Part shown: piece after piece, positions 14,401-26,600 of the stretch | Layout: each line of letters starts with the position of its first letter | Position numbering within the stretch: the stretch's first letter is position 1 | Assembly (NCBI GenBank): GCA_028564705.1 | Contig: JAPXFQ010000166.1 | Coordinates: 2,108,001-2,172,000, forward strand | Source of the DNA: Apricaphanius iberus | Lineage: Eukaryota; Chordata; Actinopteri; Cyprinodontiformes; Aphaniidae | Direction: 5' to 3' | DNA: 64,000 nt | Made by a program: the position numbers and the translations under genes | Notes under the pieces: model-generated | What the model saw: the letters and a program-made list of their open reading frames with translations, nothing else | Told to the model about the DNA's origin: nothing | Database searches by the model: none

Positions 14401-16211
14401 GATCTTAGATCTCCTATTAGAGGGTAGAATCTGACTTGATACACCTTACTTTCCAGCAAAGTAAACATTTAAAAAAGTTTAATAAGTAGACATATCAGAA
14501 ACCCACTATGTTAAACATTAATTCTTACGCCTGGAATTAAAAAGGAGGTTGTGTGTGCATGCATTCTTTCATTTCAATAATGTACACAAGTTCTGAAAGT
14601 ATTCAACAAAAGAGATACTGATCTGACCTGGAGGATAATACTCCATTTAGAGTCATACAATAGTAGGTAAAACCAAAAATAATACCTCCAAAAACCTTCC
14701 TTTACCTTAAAATATTTAAGTATTTACATCCACTGAGACAAGACACAATGAATGGTGGCTTCCCAGGTGGCCCCAGCCCCGGTCCTTTCCTTCCCAGCCT
14801 CTGTGGCTTGCAGACAGGGATTTCCTTCTGCGAAGAGAGCCAAGCCGTCACAGCCCAGCGATCAAGGGCCTGCCATCTGTGACTGCGGCAGATTTACAGC
14901 AGGAGCTAATCCTCACTGTCAGCCACGTTTGTTCTCCATCTCTTACTCATTCATACATGTGTATAAAAATGCACATATGTACACACACACGCACAAGAAA
15001 AATACTAATATTTTACCATCTTCAAACATTCTGCACCCCTACCTTTGTCTCTTTTTCTTTTTCATTGGCAGACAGACGTTATAATATAAAAGCAGAATAT
15101 CATCAAAACAAGCATTCACTCTTCAGTTCACTTTGCACTTTTAAGTCATGCTCTCATTCTTATCTATGCTAAAAAAATAATGATAGCTGATCAAGTGCTA
15201 AGAAACCTAAATGTGTCTCAGATCTATATGTCCTGGTGAGTAAAATTCAAATGAAATAGGGTTTAAGTCAAAGATGAGGTTTACTCAGTGATCTCTGCAC
15301 ACTTGGCAGATGTGTGGGGCTGGGGTCCCTTGGAGACCTCCTTTGTTTCCCCATAGATAAAGGGTTAAAGAGGAGGAGGGGCCAAAGAGCAACATGCCTA
15401 AGCAGCACATTTATAGTTTAAGCAATAATGAAAACAATGCAAGGCCTTTTGTCTATGTGTAATCTAAATGAAAACAAAAGTAAGTTCTGCAGTCCTCGCT
15501 CTCTTAGGACTTTATGTTCAGTGGAGATTTGAGGCTCCGAAGCCCTGCCGCCCATATTTGATGCATCCACATGTAAAACAGCATGTTTTATAGTTATAGT
15601 GCTTGACGATGTAGTTCAAAATTTAGCCTTTTGGTCAAAAGTAAATTGTCGTAAAAAAAAGTTAGCTATTTCCTAACACTCATCAATATCTGCCACATAT
15701 CTGTTCTAATAAATGTTTGGTGGGGAAGTGGGGTATAAACCTACCACTTAGACCAGCACAAAAACATTTCCAACATCAAATCGGAAGACAATAACACCAG
15801 CCTAGATGACTCGGTATGTGGTAGAGAGGGGGGATTACGTATTGCTTTAAAGAAAGGTTCAGCCTCAGACAAGAGGTTGCTGCTTTAATGCGAACCCACA
15901 TAGCTGTGGCTATCCATTAAAAAAAATATGGAGTAAGCATTTCTGGACATAGATGAAGACTGTTACTGTGGACATTTAAATCAAGATAATTATTTTTACG
16001 CTTTGTGTAGAAGAAAAAAGGAAAAAGTGTTGCTGACTAATTGATTCTAGTAAATAACACAGGGTCCCAGTCAATGACCTTGTATATGACCAGGGTTTTG
16101 GAAAGCAAAAAGAAAATAAAACACCTTAACTATATTAATCCAGACATTTTAAATGGAAAGAATGGAAAGATTTCTTTTTATGTTGCTATATTGAAAAATA
16201 TATTGTTGTCC
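11451..16211 (-). other. zfhx3 intron 5, no gene seen
   Basis: About 4.8 kb of intron. Frames at 14752 and 14879 encode low-complexity or Ser-rich strings without domains. A (CA)n-like stretch is at 14982-14996. Nothing else recognised. Confidence 0.55.
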
Positions 16212-16357
16212 CGGGCAGCACAGTGGTGCAACTGATTGCACTGTTTCCTTTCAGCAAGACGGTCCTGGGTTAAAATCCCTCGTTTGAGCATGGTTGTTTG
16301 TCCTGTGGGTCTCATTTTTGATGACCTTGCAAGGATAAGATGACTTAGGTGGATGGA
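16212..16357 (+). repeat. SINE-like fish interspersed repeat
   Basis: Begins CGGGCAGCACAGTGGTGCAA and contains GGTCCTGGGTTAAAATCCC, close to a tRNA-type B box, ending near GGATGGAT. This order matches a very common fish repeat, recalled and not searched. Diverged. Confidence 0.6.
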
Positions 16358-17371
16358 TATCTTCATTCAAACAAAACAAAAAAATACCCATGCACTGCCA
16401 GTACCTGGCAACACCAAAATAAAACCACGTAAAAAATAATGTGGATACCCACATGCACTTAATATTGAGCTTTTAAAATGTGTAACAATACATTCTATAT
16501 ATTTTTTATGAAATCAAATTATTATTAAAACAATTTTCCTAATTGAAAAATAATCCTTGACCTAAATTCTACCCAAAAAATGATGAAATGCCCATGCCCT
16601 GCCAATAGGTGGCAGTAATACCAGCTTAAACAGGCAATTATAAACACATAAAAGAGCAAAGGAAGAGATTTATCCACAACAGCAAAGGTTTAGTTATAAG
16701 TCTTTTTCAGCACATGACTGATGTGTACAAATAAGGTAGTAGCAGGCAATATAAAAGGCATAAGGTAAAAATTATATCAATATAGCCATAGGTAAAGATT
16801 TTGACTATACCACCATCCTGCAATTTGCATTGTGATGATCATCAAGCTCTGCCTACATACTTTGTAACAGATACACAAGGATACTGGTGTTTAGTGTTTG
16901 TCTTCACACCAGATAATGAAACTTTAAAGTTTGTTGTTTTTCATTTAAGGGAAAAGAAACCTGTTGAACTTGAAGTATTTTTAATTCAAATATATGCAGG
17001 TTTCTTTTTGTACAGTATTAAATGTATAAATAAGTAAACAGGAAAGCAGACAGCTTTGAACTTTATTTTTATCATATTTAGCTTTTATTTTATTTTAAAT
17101 ATCTTCAGCTTTATTTATGTTTAGATATAATTTTGTGTTGCAATATTTTGGAAATTGTATTGGATTTTTTTTTAACATATTTTGCATAATAAACATTCTT
17201 TAAATGGTATTCTAAACCTTTTGAAGTTCTGCTGTAACGTGTCTGGCAAGTGAGAATGTTGATAAGTCATTTTGACATATCTAAAGAAAAGAAAAGGTAT
17301 GTACCACATACCTTTTCTACATACTGTATACATACTGCATACATACTGTTACTGCACATGCTTCAGATGAT
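16358..17371 (-). other. zfhx3 intron 5, AT-rich with a CTCF-like motif and a perfect hairpin
   Basis: Contains CCAATAGGTGGCAG at 16602-16615, similar to the CTCF core, within a paragraph that repeats an earlier phrase (16391 ACTGCCAGTACCTGGCA). A 13-bp perfect hairpin stem, AGAAAAGGTATGT/ACATACCTTTTCT with a three-base loop, lies at about 17290-17318, and is followed by short ATACTG repeats (17322-17350). Confidence 0.5.
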
Positions 17372-17409
17372 ATTGCAATATAGATTTGAGGCCGTATCGC
17401 CCAGCCCTA
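17372..17409 (-). mobile_element. hAT-like terminus
   Basis: Ends GGCCGTATCGCCCAGCCCTA; on the minus strand this is TAGGGCTGGGCGATACGGCC, resembling the end of a common fish hAT family. Preceding ATTGCAATATAG is typical of its subterminal region. The extent of the element to the left is not clear. Confidence 0.45.
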
Positions 17410-17644
17410 CAATAAAGTCAGCTCAAAGCTAACCAGGTGAGAAACATAAGCATGCAACTTTTTCAAGTTGATACAGATGCTCAAAACACAGAATTTCTAC
17501 AAAATTATTACGTTAGAAAAGTTGTTGAAATAAAATGTTGGTTATTCTCACTGGAATTGCAGCCGGCAAGTGTTAGGTACAAAGTGACAAGAAAACATTT
17601 AGTCCCCAATATATCAAAGTTAGTGTGGATTGCCCATAACAGAT

Positions 17645-17690
17645 TAGAATAGAAATAGCCTTTATTGTCCCACGGAGGGGAATTAAGTTC
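17645..17690 (-). mobile_element. LINE 3' end fragment
   Basis: On the minus strand the text ends CCGTGGGACAATAAAGGCTA, the familiar tail of a fish LINE group (GTGGGACAATAAAGG). Only the 3' end is present, as is usual for truncated copies. Confidence 0.5.
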
Positions 17691-18982
17691 TTTATTTCAA
17701 TAATTAGAAAATAGGGTAAAACTATAAGACAAAGACAAAGTATAAAAATAAATGTCACCGAATCATCATCAAACTGCAAGATTAAATTATAAACACTCTG
17801 ACTAGAGAAATATTGTTAAGTTCCAGTGGTCTGTTTTTGTAAGTGAGGCTTCTTGAAATTTGATAAGGCTCTGCAGGACTGTAAGCATTTGTACATGTGT
17901 AATCCACACCGTCTGACTCAAAGCTTAAATTCCTAATTTGGATATAGATATGGCCATCTAAGACATAAAGGAAAGAAAAAGACTTAAATGGCCTATCATC
18001 TACTAAAAAACAATTTGCAAAAAGCACAACTCTTCTCTGTCATGAAAACAACAAAAAAATCCCAACCCCCACCCCTTTTAACCTAAATGCCCCTTCCTCT
18101 TGCCTTTGCATGTTCGCCTGTCCACTGTACTGTAGTCATTAACATATTTGGAGTGCAGTGAGCAGAAAGCTTAATTGTCCCTAATTGCTCAGCTAAATAT
18201 GTTCTCTAATGATTTGCTTCAGATCTGTGACTGCCTTTTGCGCAATTTCCCGGCCGTTGGCTTCATTATCCCTGCCTCCTTGGAACAAAGCGTCTTCACA
18301 GGCTGGCCCTTTTTTTCACCCACATAACACAGACAGAGAGTATGTGTGTGAGGGAAGTAAATGGTTCCTTCTTGGAGGGACACACAATAGAGGCCCTTTG
18401 TCAAGACACAGAACTTAAAGTGATTAGAAAACCAAATCTCTACTAAGAAAGCGTGTTAATTGACCACAGCTCACTCCTCCTAATCAGTCCATAATAAATG
18501 GACAGCAGAGGCACTTTGTTTTAGCCAAGATACAGCTGAGACAGTATCTGTTATTTTTTTTTTTTTTGGTGTACTTGTTTAGAAAGCCACTGCTGTTCAT
18601 CTCCTCCTTCTACATGCATAATGTTCTATCTTAATGTGTCTCTAATGGCTAAAAAAAGGACGGCTTCCATTAACAGTGAGTTGTGCCTTTACAGGAATAT
18701 GTTATTGTAAATCATATTTGGAGCTAAAATTTAATCAAAAGGTTATGCATATGTTGCCTATTTTGTCCTTTTGTTCAATCAGGGTAAAAAGCATGTCCAC
18801 ATGTAGGAATATTCAGATAAGCCAAAAACTAACAGAAAAATAAAAAGGCTTTAGGAGTACACATCAGTTAAGGCATACAAAGCTTATCCACTAGGCCTCT
18901 TGATGAGAGCTGGTGAAAAAGCTGCATAGGAGAGTAAAAAATAGTAATTCACACATAAAGAGCCAAAGGGTCATGTCCTGAC
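17691..18982 (-). other. zfhx3 intron 5, next to the fourth coding exon
   Basis: About 1.3 kb without a gene. A T-run at 18553-18567. The part from 18120 to 18560 is non-repetitive with TAAT and ATTAATT-like motifs. Confidence 0.55.
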
Positions 18983-19214
18983 CTGTATCTGAAGAAGGGC
19001 ATTTGCGGATAGTGAAAATGGAGCTAAGGTCCTCCTCCTCCTCCGGCAGGCCCTTCTGCAAGCGCTGAAGCTTCCTGAGGCTCTCACTGCGCTGGTGCTT
19101 CATGGAGCGCACATGTTGGATGAGGTTGAGCTTGGCCTTGGTCGAGTAGTTGCACAGCACGCAGTGGTAGTAGCAGGCATCACCCTCCACCGCGTTTTCG
19201 TGCTGCTGCAGGTG
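18983..19214 (-). CDS. zfhx3: zfhx3-like, fourth coding exon (residues 1186-1263)
   Basis: Exon of 232 nt after a long pyrimidine tract and CAG (TTCTTTCCTCCCTCAG). It starts [18 protein letters not shown], directly continuing KLYK of the preceding exon as in ZFHX3. One C2H2 finger is present (C1203, C1206, H1219, H1225; [20 protein letters not shown]), followed by a basic Leu-rich stretch [15 protein letters not shown] and an acidic turn [20 protein letters not shown]. The donor is ACAG|GTCAGG, weaker than the other donors, leaving phase 1. The reading frame that continues past this donor is intronic. The remaining exons, with the homeodomains, are not in the window. Confidence 0.92.
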
Positions 19215-22200
19215 CTGAGGGAGGAAAGAAGGATAAAAACGGAGTGACAGAGAGAGAGATGGGGAAAAAGAGAGAAGAAAGAAGTTATATTGGATGGCAG
19301 ATAGCTGGCCGGGCACCACCGACTCACTTTTACTCACACAACTGGCAAATGAACAAATCAATTCCCAATCACGGCCCCGTTGTTTAACATCCAGACCTCT
19401 TTCACTTCAAGACAACTGTTTGGACTGCACACTTGTCTGCGTAAGTGTCTGTATCATGGGCTAACAGGACAGGAGAAGCCAGGGAGGCACGCAAATCTCA
19501 AGGGGCCCAAGGGTAGGCAAGAATAGCATCAGCCATCCTTCAGAAGCCGTGGGTCCGCAGCCTCACAGACGGAAGGAAGCATTGATCTCCTTCACTCAAC
19601 AGAAGCTTCCTGTCTCTGAAAAAGGAAACTCCAAACATCTGCCTGTTTCACGCATGGGATGCTAAATATTGATCATAGCTAGTTAAATTCTCACTCTCAC
19701 TGAGGAACAGAGGCAAAGCCAGTCAGTGGTGAGGCAGGAGGGGGAACTGAGTGCAATCCGAGGGAAAACAGAACATTCCCCAACAGGAGGACAACCCTCA
19801 CAAAACAGGAAATCGGCATCAGTATTGACCCCGACACTTAACAGCATGCCCTGTCCTGCCTTCAGCCTGTCCTTCTGCAGAGTCATAGCATGCGTAACAC
19901 CCCATAGTGACACTGTGCCACCACAACCACTCGACACACCGCCAAGCTCCAATCTAATTACCTCCTGCATGACTTAATCAATGATGCAAAGCCAACACAA
20001 TATGACTGGGCCTGGTGTGAGCAGCAAAGTTATTGACCATTATCCGAAAGTATCAGATGCATGTATACAATAAAAGTCCTTCACTCGGTATGTGTCACGC
20101 CTGTCATTTGTCACACTCATATGAAAAAGGGATGTCTTGCTTTGGATTTCTGGGGCTACAATCAATGTCAGCCCCAAGTTTTCCTCCTTTCCCTTTAATT
20201 TCCCTGACCCCAGTTTTTGTAGTATGAGATGATTTGAGAGGGAAAAAAATCTTTAACTGCAGTACGTTCTAATCATTGTGCAATATTTAACAACCCCACA
20301 GCTAATTTTTTGTTGAATGAATAAGATATTTTGTTGAATTTTAAGACATTGCCTTTTGTCTTAAAATGAATTTCAGGTTGCAAAGTAAAAAGGTGAAACT
20401 TTGTCACCTGTCAAATACATCTATTAATGACTAAGTTCTACGCTGCTATCTATCAGCTAAAAGAGTAAAAATGTCCCCCTATTTTTCTGGGATAGATAAA
20501 GACAAAGACTGGCCAACCTTTTATATTCATGAAAAAATTTTCCCTTAATGTCCAGTGTTTGAAGGGGAATAATTAAACCAACATAATTTAGTTACAAAAG
20601 TGAAAGAGAAATTGATCCAATGGTATATGATTACATCACAACATTAAAACCAGATAAAATGGTTTGAAGAAACTCAGGTTGAGATGAAACACTGAGCACA
20701 AATGATCAAGCAGCTGCTTACAACTGAATACTGAGTATTTTTTTATCCACACCTCCAACATATAACCCTTTAACTTTATTTTCCCTAAATGTTTACCTGC
20801 ATAATCAGAATATGGTTCTACTTATGAAGAGGATATTGAGCTTTCCTTTCCAGGACTACATGGCCTGCTGGATGTAAGATGCAAAAGCACTGCAAATATC
20901 GCACATTTAACTGCATTAGCTTCGAATCAGGTGTTGACAGCCTGTTATTGAAAAAAAGTCGTAACAATATTATACCTCCCTAAAATGCTCTTGTCCCTTT
21001 CTCCTAATGTTTAATTTTCTGGCAATATTGTAATATTGCCATGGGGTTTTCTGAGCTATTGTATTTCATTCTCTTTGGTTTCACATTTCTCACTTCTGCA
21101 CCTAAAATGTGCATTAAGACACCGCTTCCAGGAAAAGGAATAGGAGATTTTTTTCATCCTTATGAGCACCACAGCTCAGTGTAATAGAGTTATTAGGTGA
21201 TAGTAAAAAGCTCTGTGTGCTCTCCTTTCTCGCCTCATTTTAAGCCATCCATGATGTCATGAATAGGTGTTGCTGGATACTGCAGGGGCCCTCCCCCTTC
21301 TCATTTCTACACAAATATTGCATCAGAACTAAGGTAGAGGGAAATCTGAGACAGATTCAGTTATAGATGACAGCAAATCAGTCCAATTGCTTTTAGTCAC
21401 AGCGGATGTCTTGAATTAGAAAAGGTTGCTGCTGCAAATGACTCAAGGCTCCAAAAATCTATGAGAAGACAAGTTTTAAAAAATGACAGCACCTGACTGC
21501 AACTTCAAAGCCAGTCTCATGAGGTAGGGAAAAAAATCCTGGGAGTTTTATAGTTCCCCATAAAAAGCACAAGGCTTATATAGAAGTGAACTCGAGACCG
21601 CCTGCCCCACAATCGACCATAATTCACTATAAAGCTGACTGGTCAGGGAGATGGTCTCAGTGGGGCCTGCCCTGTTGCTTGTACCGCTGTCTAGTATCTT
21701 AAATGATTACACCTGTAAACCAACACTTTCACCATCTCAGTACTGGCCATGACCTAGAGCTTTCTGGGGCATTTCAGCATCAGTGAAACATGGAGGGGAT
21801 CATGCCTAATAAAGAGCGAGGTGGTCGCTGCTCATTTAGCATTCAAGACTGAAGACTTGTGTATAATTGTGTGTTGCATAAGAGAGCAGCAGAGGGACAA
21901 CCGGCAGCCCTCTGATCATCACACTCACAAGCTTTCTCTGATTCTCAGTGGATTCCTTGAATTATCCATGTGATATTCCTGGGATCACATCTAAAAGCAC
22001 AAATATATATTGGATATTCTCTTAGGCAAGCTCCAGGTCTTGCTCAGACATCTTTGAATGTGAAACATAATAATGCATGAGACGGGGCTTGTGCCTGTTT
22101 CCTATGAACCTGCAATGAAGTCCCTGGTTGATAAATCACCTCCAACTTGAGAGGAGGAATTTGGCAGCTTAATGAAAAAGTCATGTCTGTCTAGGTGGAC

Positions 22201-22544
22201 TTGGGCTGCCTGACTTTGGGGTCTTTAACTGCCCTATCAAGGCCCCAACAGGAGGGCAGCTGTGGAGCATTGGGATGGGAGGGAGTTGGCACTTGATTGC
22301 CTGGGTTGCAATGACTTTAACAAGACTTACAGTCTTTATGTAGTGGATCCAGCTGATTTTAATGTAGACTGGCAAAAATGCAACAAAACTGAGACATACT
22401 AATGGTAGATTTGTTTTATATTCTTTTTTTTTTTTCTTTTTTTTATATTTTGTTTTATATTCAAGGTCAAATAAAAAAAATAGGTTCACGATAAATTGAA
22501 TGGTGATCTGTGTTTTCAGCAATATGTAATTTATGTTAATGCAA
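19215..22544 (-). other. zfhx3 intron 4, exon-proximal part
   Basis: Start of the roughly 30.3-kb intron (19215-49507), in genomic order next to the fourth coding exon. Apart from AT-rich stretches and a T-run at 22420-22443, I recognise no gene, RNA or mobile element here. Short ORFs in this part lack family features. Confidence 0.6.
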
Positions 22545-23626
22545 TGTAAAATTTAGATTTGACATCGACTCACGCAAAAAGTGCATAATGACGAATTGGA
22601 AGAAAATGAAACATGTTTTTTTAACATTTATTCTGAATTGAAATATGAATAGTGTATTTGCATTTGTATTCAGCCACCTGAGTCAATATTTTTTAGAAAC
22701 ATATTTTGCTAAAATTACAGTTTTAAATCTATTGTAGTTTGTCTCAATAATATTTGCACATCCATAAATAATCCTTACTCTTCTTTGTAAAACAGTACAA
22801 TCTCAGTCAGACAGGATGTATAGTAAGTGAGCATCAACTTTAACCTTATGTCAGTCTTTTTTAGCCCTCTTACGGTTTTTGCACAGACCTTTTCAGTCCC
22901 TACAGAAGAACAGAATCCACACAGCATGATGCTGCCACTGTCACGTTCCTGTCAAAAGTGATGTGTTGTTTTAGTTTCCCACCACACACAGCCTCCTGCA
23001 TGAGGGACAAAACCTTGAATATAAAACTCATCTGACCCAAATGCATTCTTTTACGTGTTTCCTCTATTTCTTACATATAGGTAATCGGCAAACGAAAAAC
23101 AGGACTTCTTAGCAAGACATGCGTGCAAACCAGGTGATGGTTTGAACAATAGGCCTGCTCTGTGAGATGTTTTAAAACGTGCTGTTTTCTAACCAAACCC
23201 TGCTTAAGACTTTTCCATGCCTTTATATTTCAGACCTGGTGGTATTCTTTGGTCTTCATAATTTCATGATGTTGTATGTTCTCTAATTTTCTTAAGCCAA
23301 CACCTATAGTTACACTGAGATAAAATTACAATTAGGTGACTTCTGAAGGCAGTTGGTAACACCAGATTTTATTAAGAGGCATTACATCAAAGCAGACTGA
23401 AAACAAATGTGCAAAACATATGTAGGATTTTTTTCTTGTATGCTTTCTGATTATTAAAATTTTGAATTTTAAAAAGTTAAAAACCATGCATCAAGTTCTT
23501 TTCACTTCAGAATTATCCACTACTTTGTTTAATCCATCAAATAAACTCTTTGTAAAGTACTAACACTTGTACTTGTAACAACATGTGAAAAAGTTCAAGG
23601 GGTGTAAATACTTTTTCAAGGCACTG
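22545..23626 (-). mobile_element. Degenerate Tc1-like transposon
   Basis: The right end, ATACTTTTTCAAGGCACTG just before TA at 23627, is a classic Tc1-family terminus read on the minus strand (CAGTGCCTTGAAAAAGTAT). Inside, 22917-22965 reads on the minus strand as the region around a 'GSIMLC'-type motif upstream of the transposase core (ATGATGCTGCC in plus orientation), and 23330-23355 (AATTAGGTGACTTCTGAAGG) matches the recalled untranslated leader of fish Tc1 elements. No open transposase remains. The left terminus is not clear, so the left limit is approximate. Confidence 0.7.
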
Positions 23627-26600
23627 TAGATTTTCATAGGGCTAGAAGGTCCAATTCTCAACTTTATTTTATTTCCATGGTCTAAAATTGCAATTGCGGC
23701 CTTTTAAACCTCTCCCCTGTGAAGGACCTCCTCTCTTATTGTGGAGGCTGAAGCAGTGCTCAGTGCTTTTTCAGGTAAAGAGGGACAGGGGCGTTGTGGG
23801 CACCACCCCATCCTCTCACTCATAACTTCATGTTGCACCTTGCCCTCTGAGTGGGCATACACATGCCTGTATCAGTTACGACACCCACCCAGGGCACGGC
23901 GTACATCTGCATTTCCATCCACTTAAATGCAAAGTAAAAGTGCACCTTTAACACAGAATAGTGTGGTTGCCGGGAGAGTCCAGCTAATACAAGATTAAGG
24001 GGGTATTACTGGAAGGGTGGAAGGGAGAAAGAAAGCCGGTAATTTCAAAGAATGGCTCCCAAAGGAGCCGGTAATACAGCACGCGCCTGCAACAAACACA
24101 TGCAAAAGTAAAGACAAAAGGAGCATCAGAAATGTTCACACACAGACATGCACAAACACACTCACACAGTCACATGCCATTATGATCATAGCCCTAATTT
24201 CCACCATTAAATTTGGCAGTGCTGTTAATACAAAATTAATGCATTAAAACAGATTACTATCTGTGAGCTAAATAGCTATCAATTCCAAGAGAGTTGCCAA
24301 ATTCCCTGTGAGAGCCAGTGAGTATCTGCTTGGATATTGCTTTGTAATTGTCTCCCTGATTCTCAGCACTAAAAGCTCTCCTCTGACTGTGTGTATGTGA
24401 GGGCACATCCATGCATGCGTTTTTTGAGAAGCATACATAGATTAGAAAGCTACAATTCACATCTGAAGCCATGCAAAGCACTGTAACTAAGCAGATTTGA
24501 GAATATTATATCATTAAAATCACAGAGGTAGAAATCAGTTCTTGGCTTCCTGTTATAATAAGTCATACAGCACCTTTTGTTATTCAACCACAGTGAGGTC
24601 ATAGTGGGAGATAAAAAATATGACATAGCTCTAATTCTATATGAAGGAAGACGAGGTAGTGTGTCGTGTTGACAAACCCACAACAGCAAGAGGCCACAGA
24701 AAATACTTTAAGGTTCAGTGTGTGACAAGAGTGGCCATAGGGCACATAGCGAGTTGACAATAGTTTAAGCAAAAGAAATACCTAGAAAGTTAGTCAGCCA
24801 GTCATACTTTGATGGTAGTAAGTCAAGATGATAGCATAGTGTATCTAAACATAGTATAATTTATTACTTGATTAATCAGAACTACATTTAAGGAAAGCAT
24901 AGAAAATAATGAATTTACTTTGAGATTTTACTTTTCAAGATCCAGTATATGTTCTCATTGTTAGAGATCTTCTGGAGCCTTAATTATTATAAAATTGTGC
25001 ACCGGGATTCCCCTGGAACACAAGCCGGTTATTTAGCAAGGCAGTGACTGGAAGCAGTGAGTGCTTGCAGTTTTGGCTGGTGATGCCATGTCTGCCAGGA
25101 GCACGAACAGCAGCTTAAACCGCAGAGTCCACCAGTGGGTGCCAAGTGCATTTGCTGCTTTGAATTAGGCACAGCAAGTTACAACATGCCTAAAAGTTAT
25201 GTTGTGGCTTATGGGAACTGTGTATTCAAGGCACAAAGCGTATCCCTAGTGCTTCCTGAACTTCATCCCCACCCGTGTCCTTTCGTTCCCTTTGCTCTTT
25301 GATCCCAGTCAACCCTCAACTGCATACTTTACTGCAGAAATGATCAATCACTATCGGTAAATAAAAGCAGCCTGTATATTAGTCTCTTGGAGTGGATACA
25401 GAACGGGAACTGACCTCTGTGGCTTAAGGAATATTAGAAAGGTAAAGATGAATAACTATAGGTATCCTAAGAGAGAATTATTTAGCATTAGCCACAGAAA
25501 CAAGGTCCTTTCAGGAGGGGTGTTCATGGATACACTTAAAGACAATACAGCTATTGGTGCTACACACCCACCACTCTTACTTACTTTTACATTAAATAAA
25601 GCAATAATTATTGAATTCCGTTTGAATGAGTAAAATGCTAGAAAGTAAACAATGGGAAAATAATTGCAGATGGAAGGCAATCAATGCAACCAGTCATTTG
25701 GGCCACGTTGATTGTGTAGGTTGCAGCATATGTGTTCCGAGTACCCATGTGTGCGCATTCTCCTTTGTGCAGCCATTGCAGATCTAAGGTGAGCCAAAGG
25801 GAGTGTGTGCTGTGACAAGGAGCTGAGTAATACACTCTCCAACACGCATGCACAAAACAAGAGTGGGTAATCCCTCCTTCAATAATGACCCAGGGCTATA
25901 AACAATAGCTCTCAATCAGCTGATCAATGTGTCCACATAATTCATGTACAGCTCGCTGTTTTTGAAAGGCTGAGGAGAAGGAGGATAAGCAAGCAGGCGG
26001 TTGAGAGATCAATGCCCTGTGTAGTGATAACGAGCCTGGGTCTATGCCCACAGGAGCCCCACACTGACGCCCAGGGTCGCTTTCATTAAGAACATTTGGA
26101 TAACCATGGCTCTACATACATAATGCGCACTTTTAATGGGCGGATAAACACATTTTTTCTCCCCTTTGAAGAGCTGAGTCCAGCTTATTTTGTAACATAT
26201 AGAAATGACTCCAAAACAGGCAGGAAAGGATGTCAGTTTGTTTAAAATAAGAAAAAAGCGAGTGAAACAAATAAACAGCAAGCTGCCGGCCTCCCCTTTC
26301 AGTAGGTAATTAACAGCTTAACCTCCTGGAGCTTTTATGAAATCCATGCTGGGAGGAGCTTGCCAGAACTGCAGTACAATAAGATTACCTACAGGTGGAG
26401 AGAGCAGGGTGGAGTCACAGTGTACCAATTCAACTGTTACAAGCCTTCCTGACATATGTAGTGAAAAAGTATCACATGGAAACCAAAGGAGGCAAATTGA
26501 GATGTGAGCTTAAGTTTATTACCAAAAACCAAGAGTCTCAACAAAGCAATAATTATTTTTTGGACAACAGACTCAATTACTGCGCACACAGTTTTACAGG

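Noticed and set aside
14752..15172. Plus-strand frames of 110 and 97 codons in two frames
   Set aside because: Overlapping frames, Ser/Pro-rich without family features; treated as chance.
1..18982. Further zfhx3 exons, homeodomains
   Set aside because: No stretch in this part reads as a homeodomain or the next finger block; they must lie outside the window.
22181..22522. Minus-strand frame of 113 codons with a Lys run
   Set aside because: The Lys run comes from a poly(T) tract on the plus strand; no domain.
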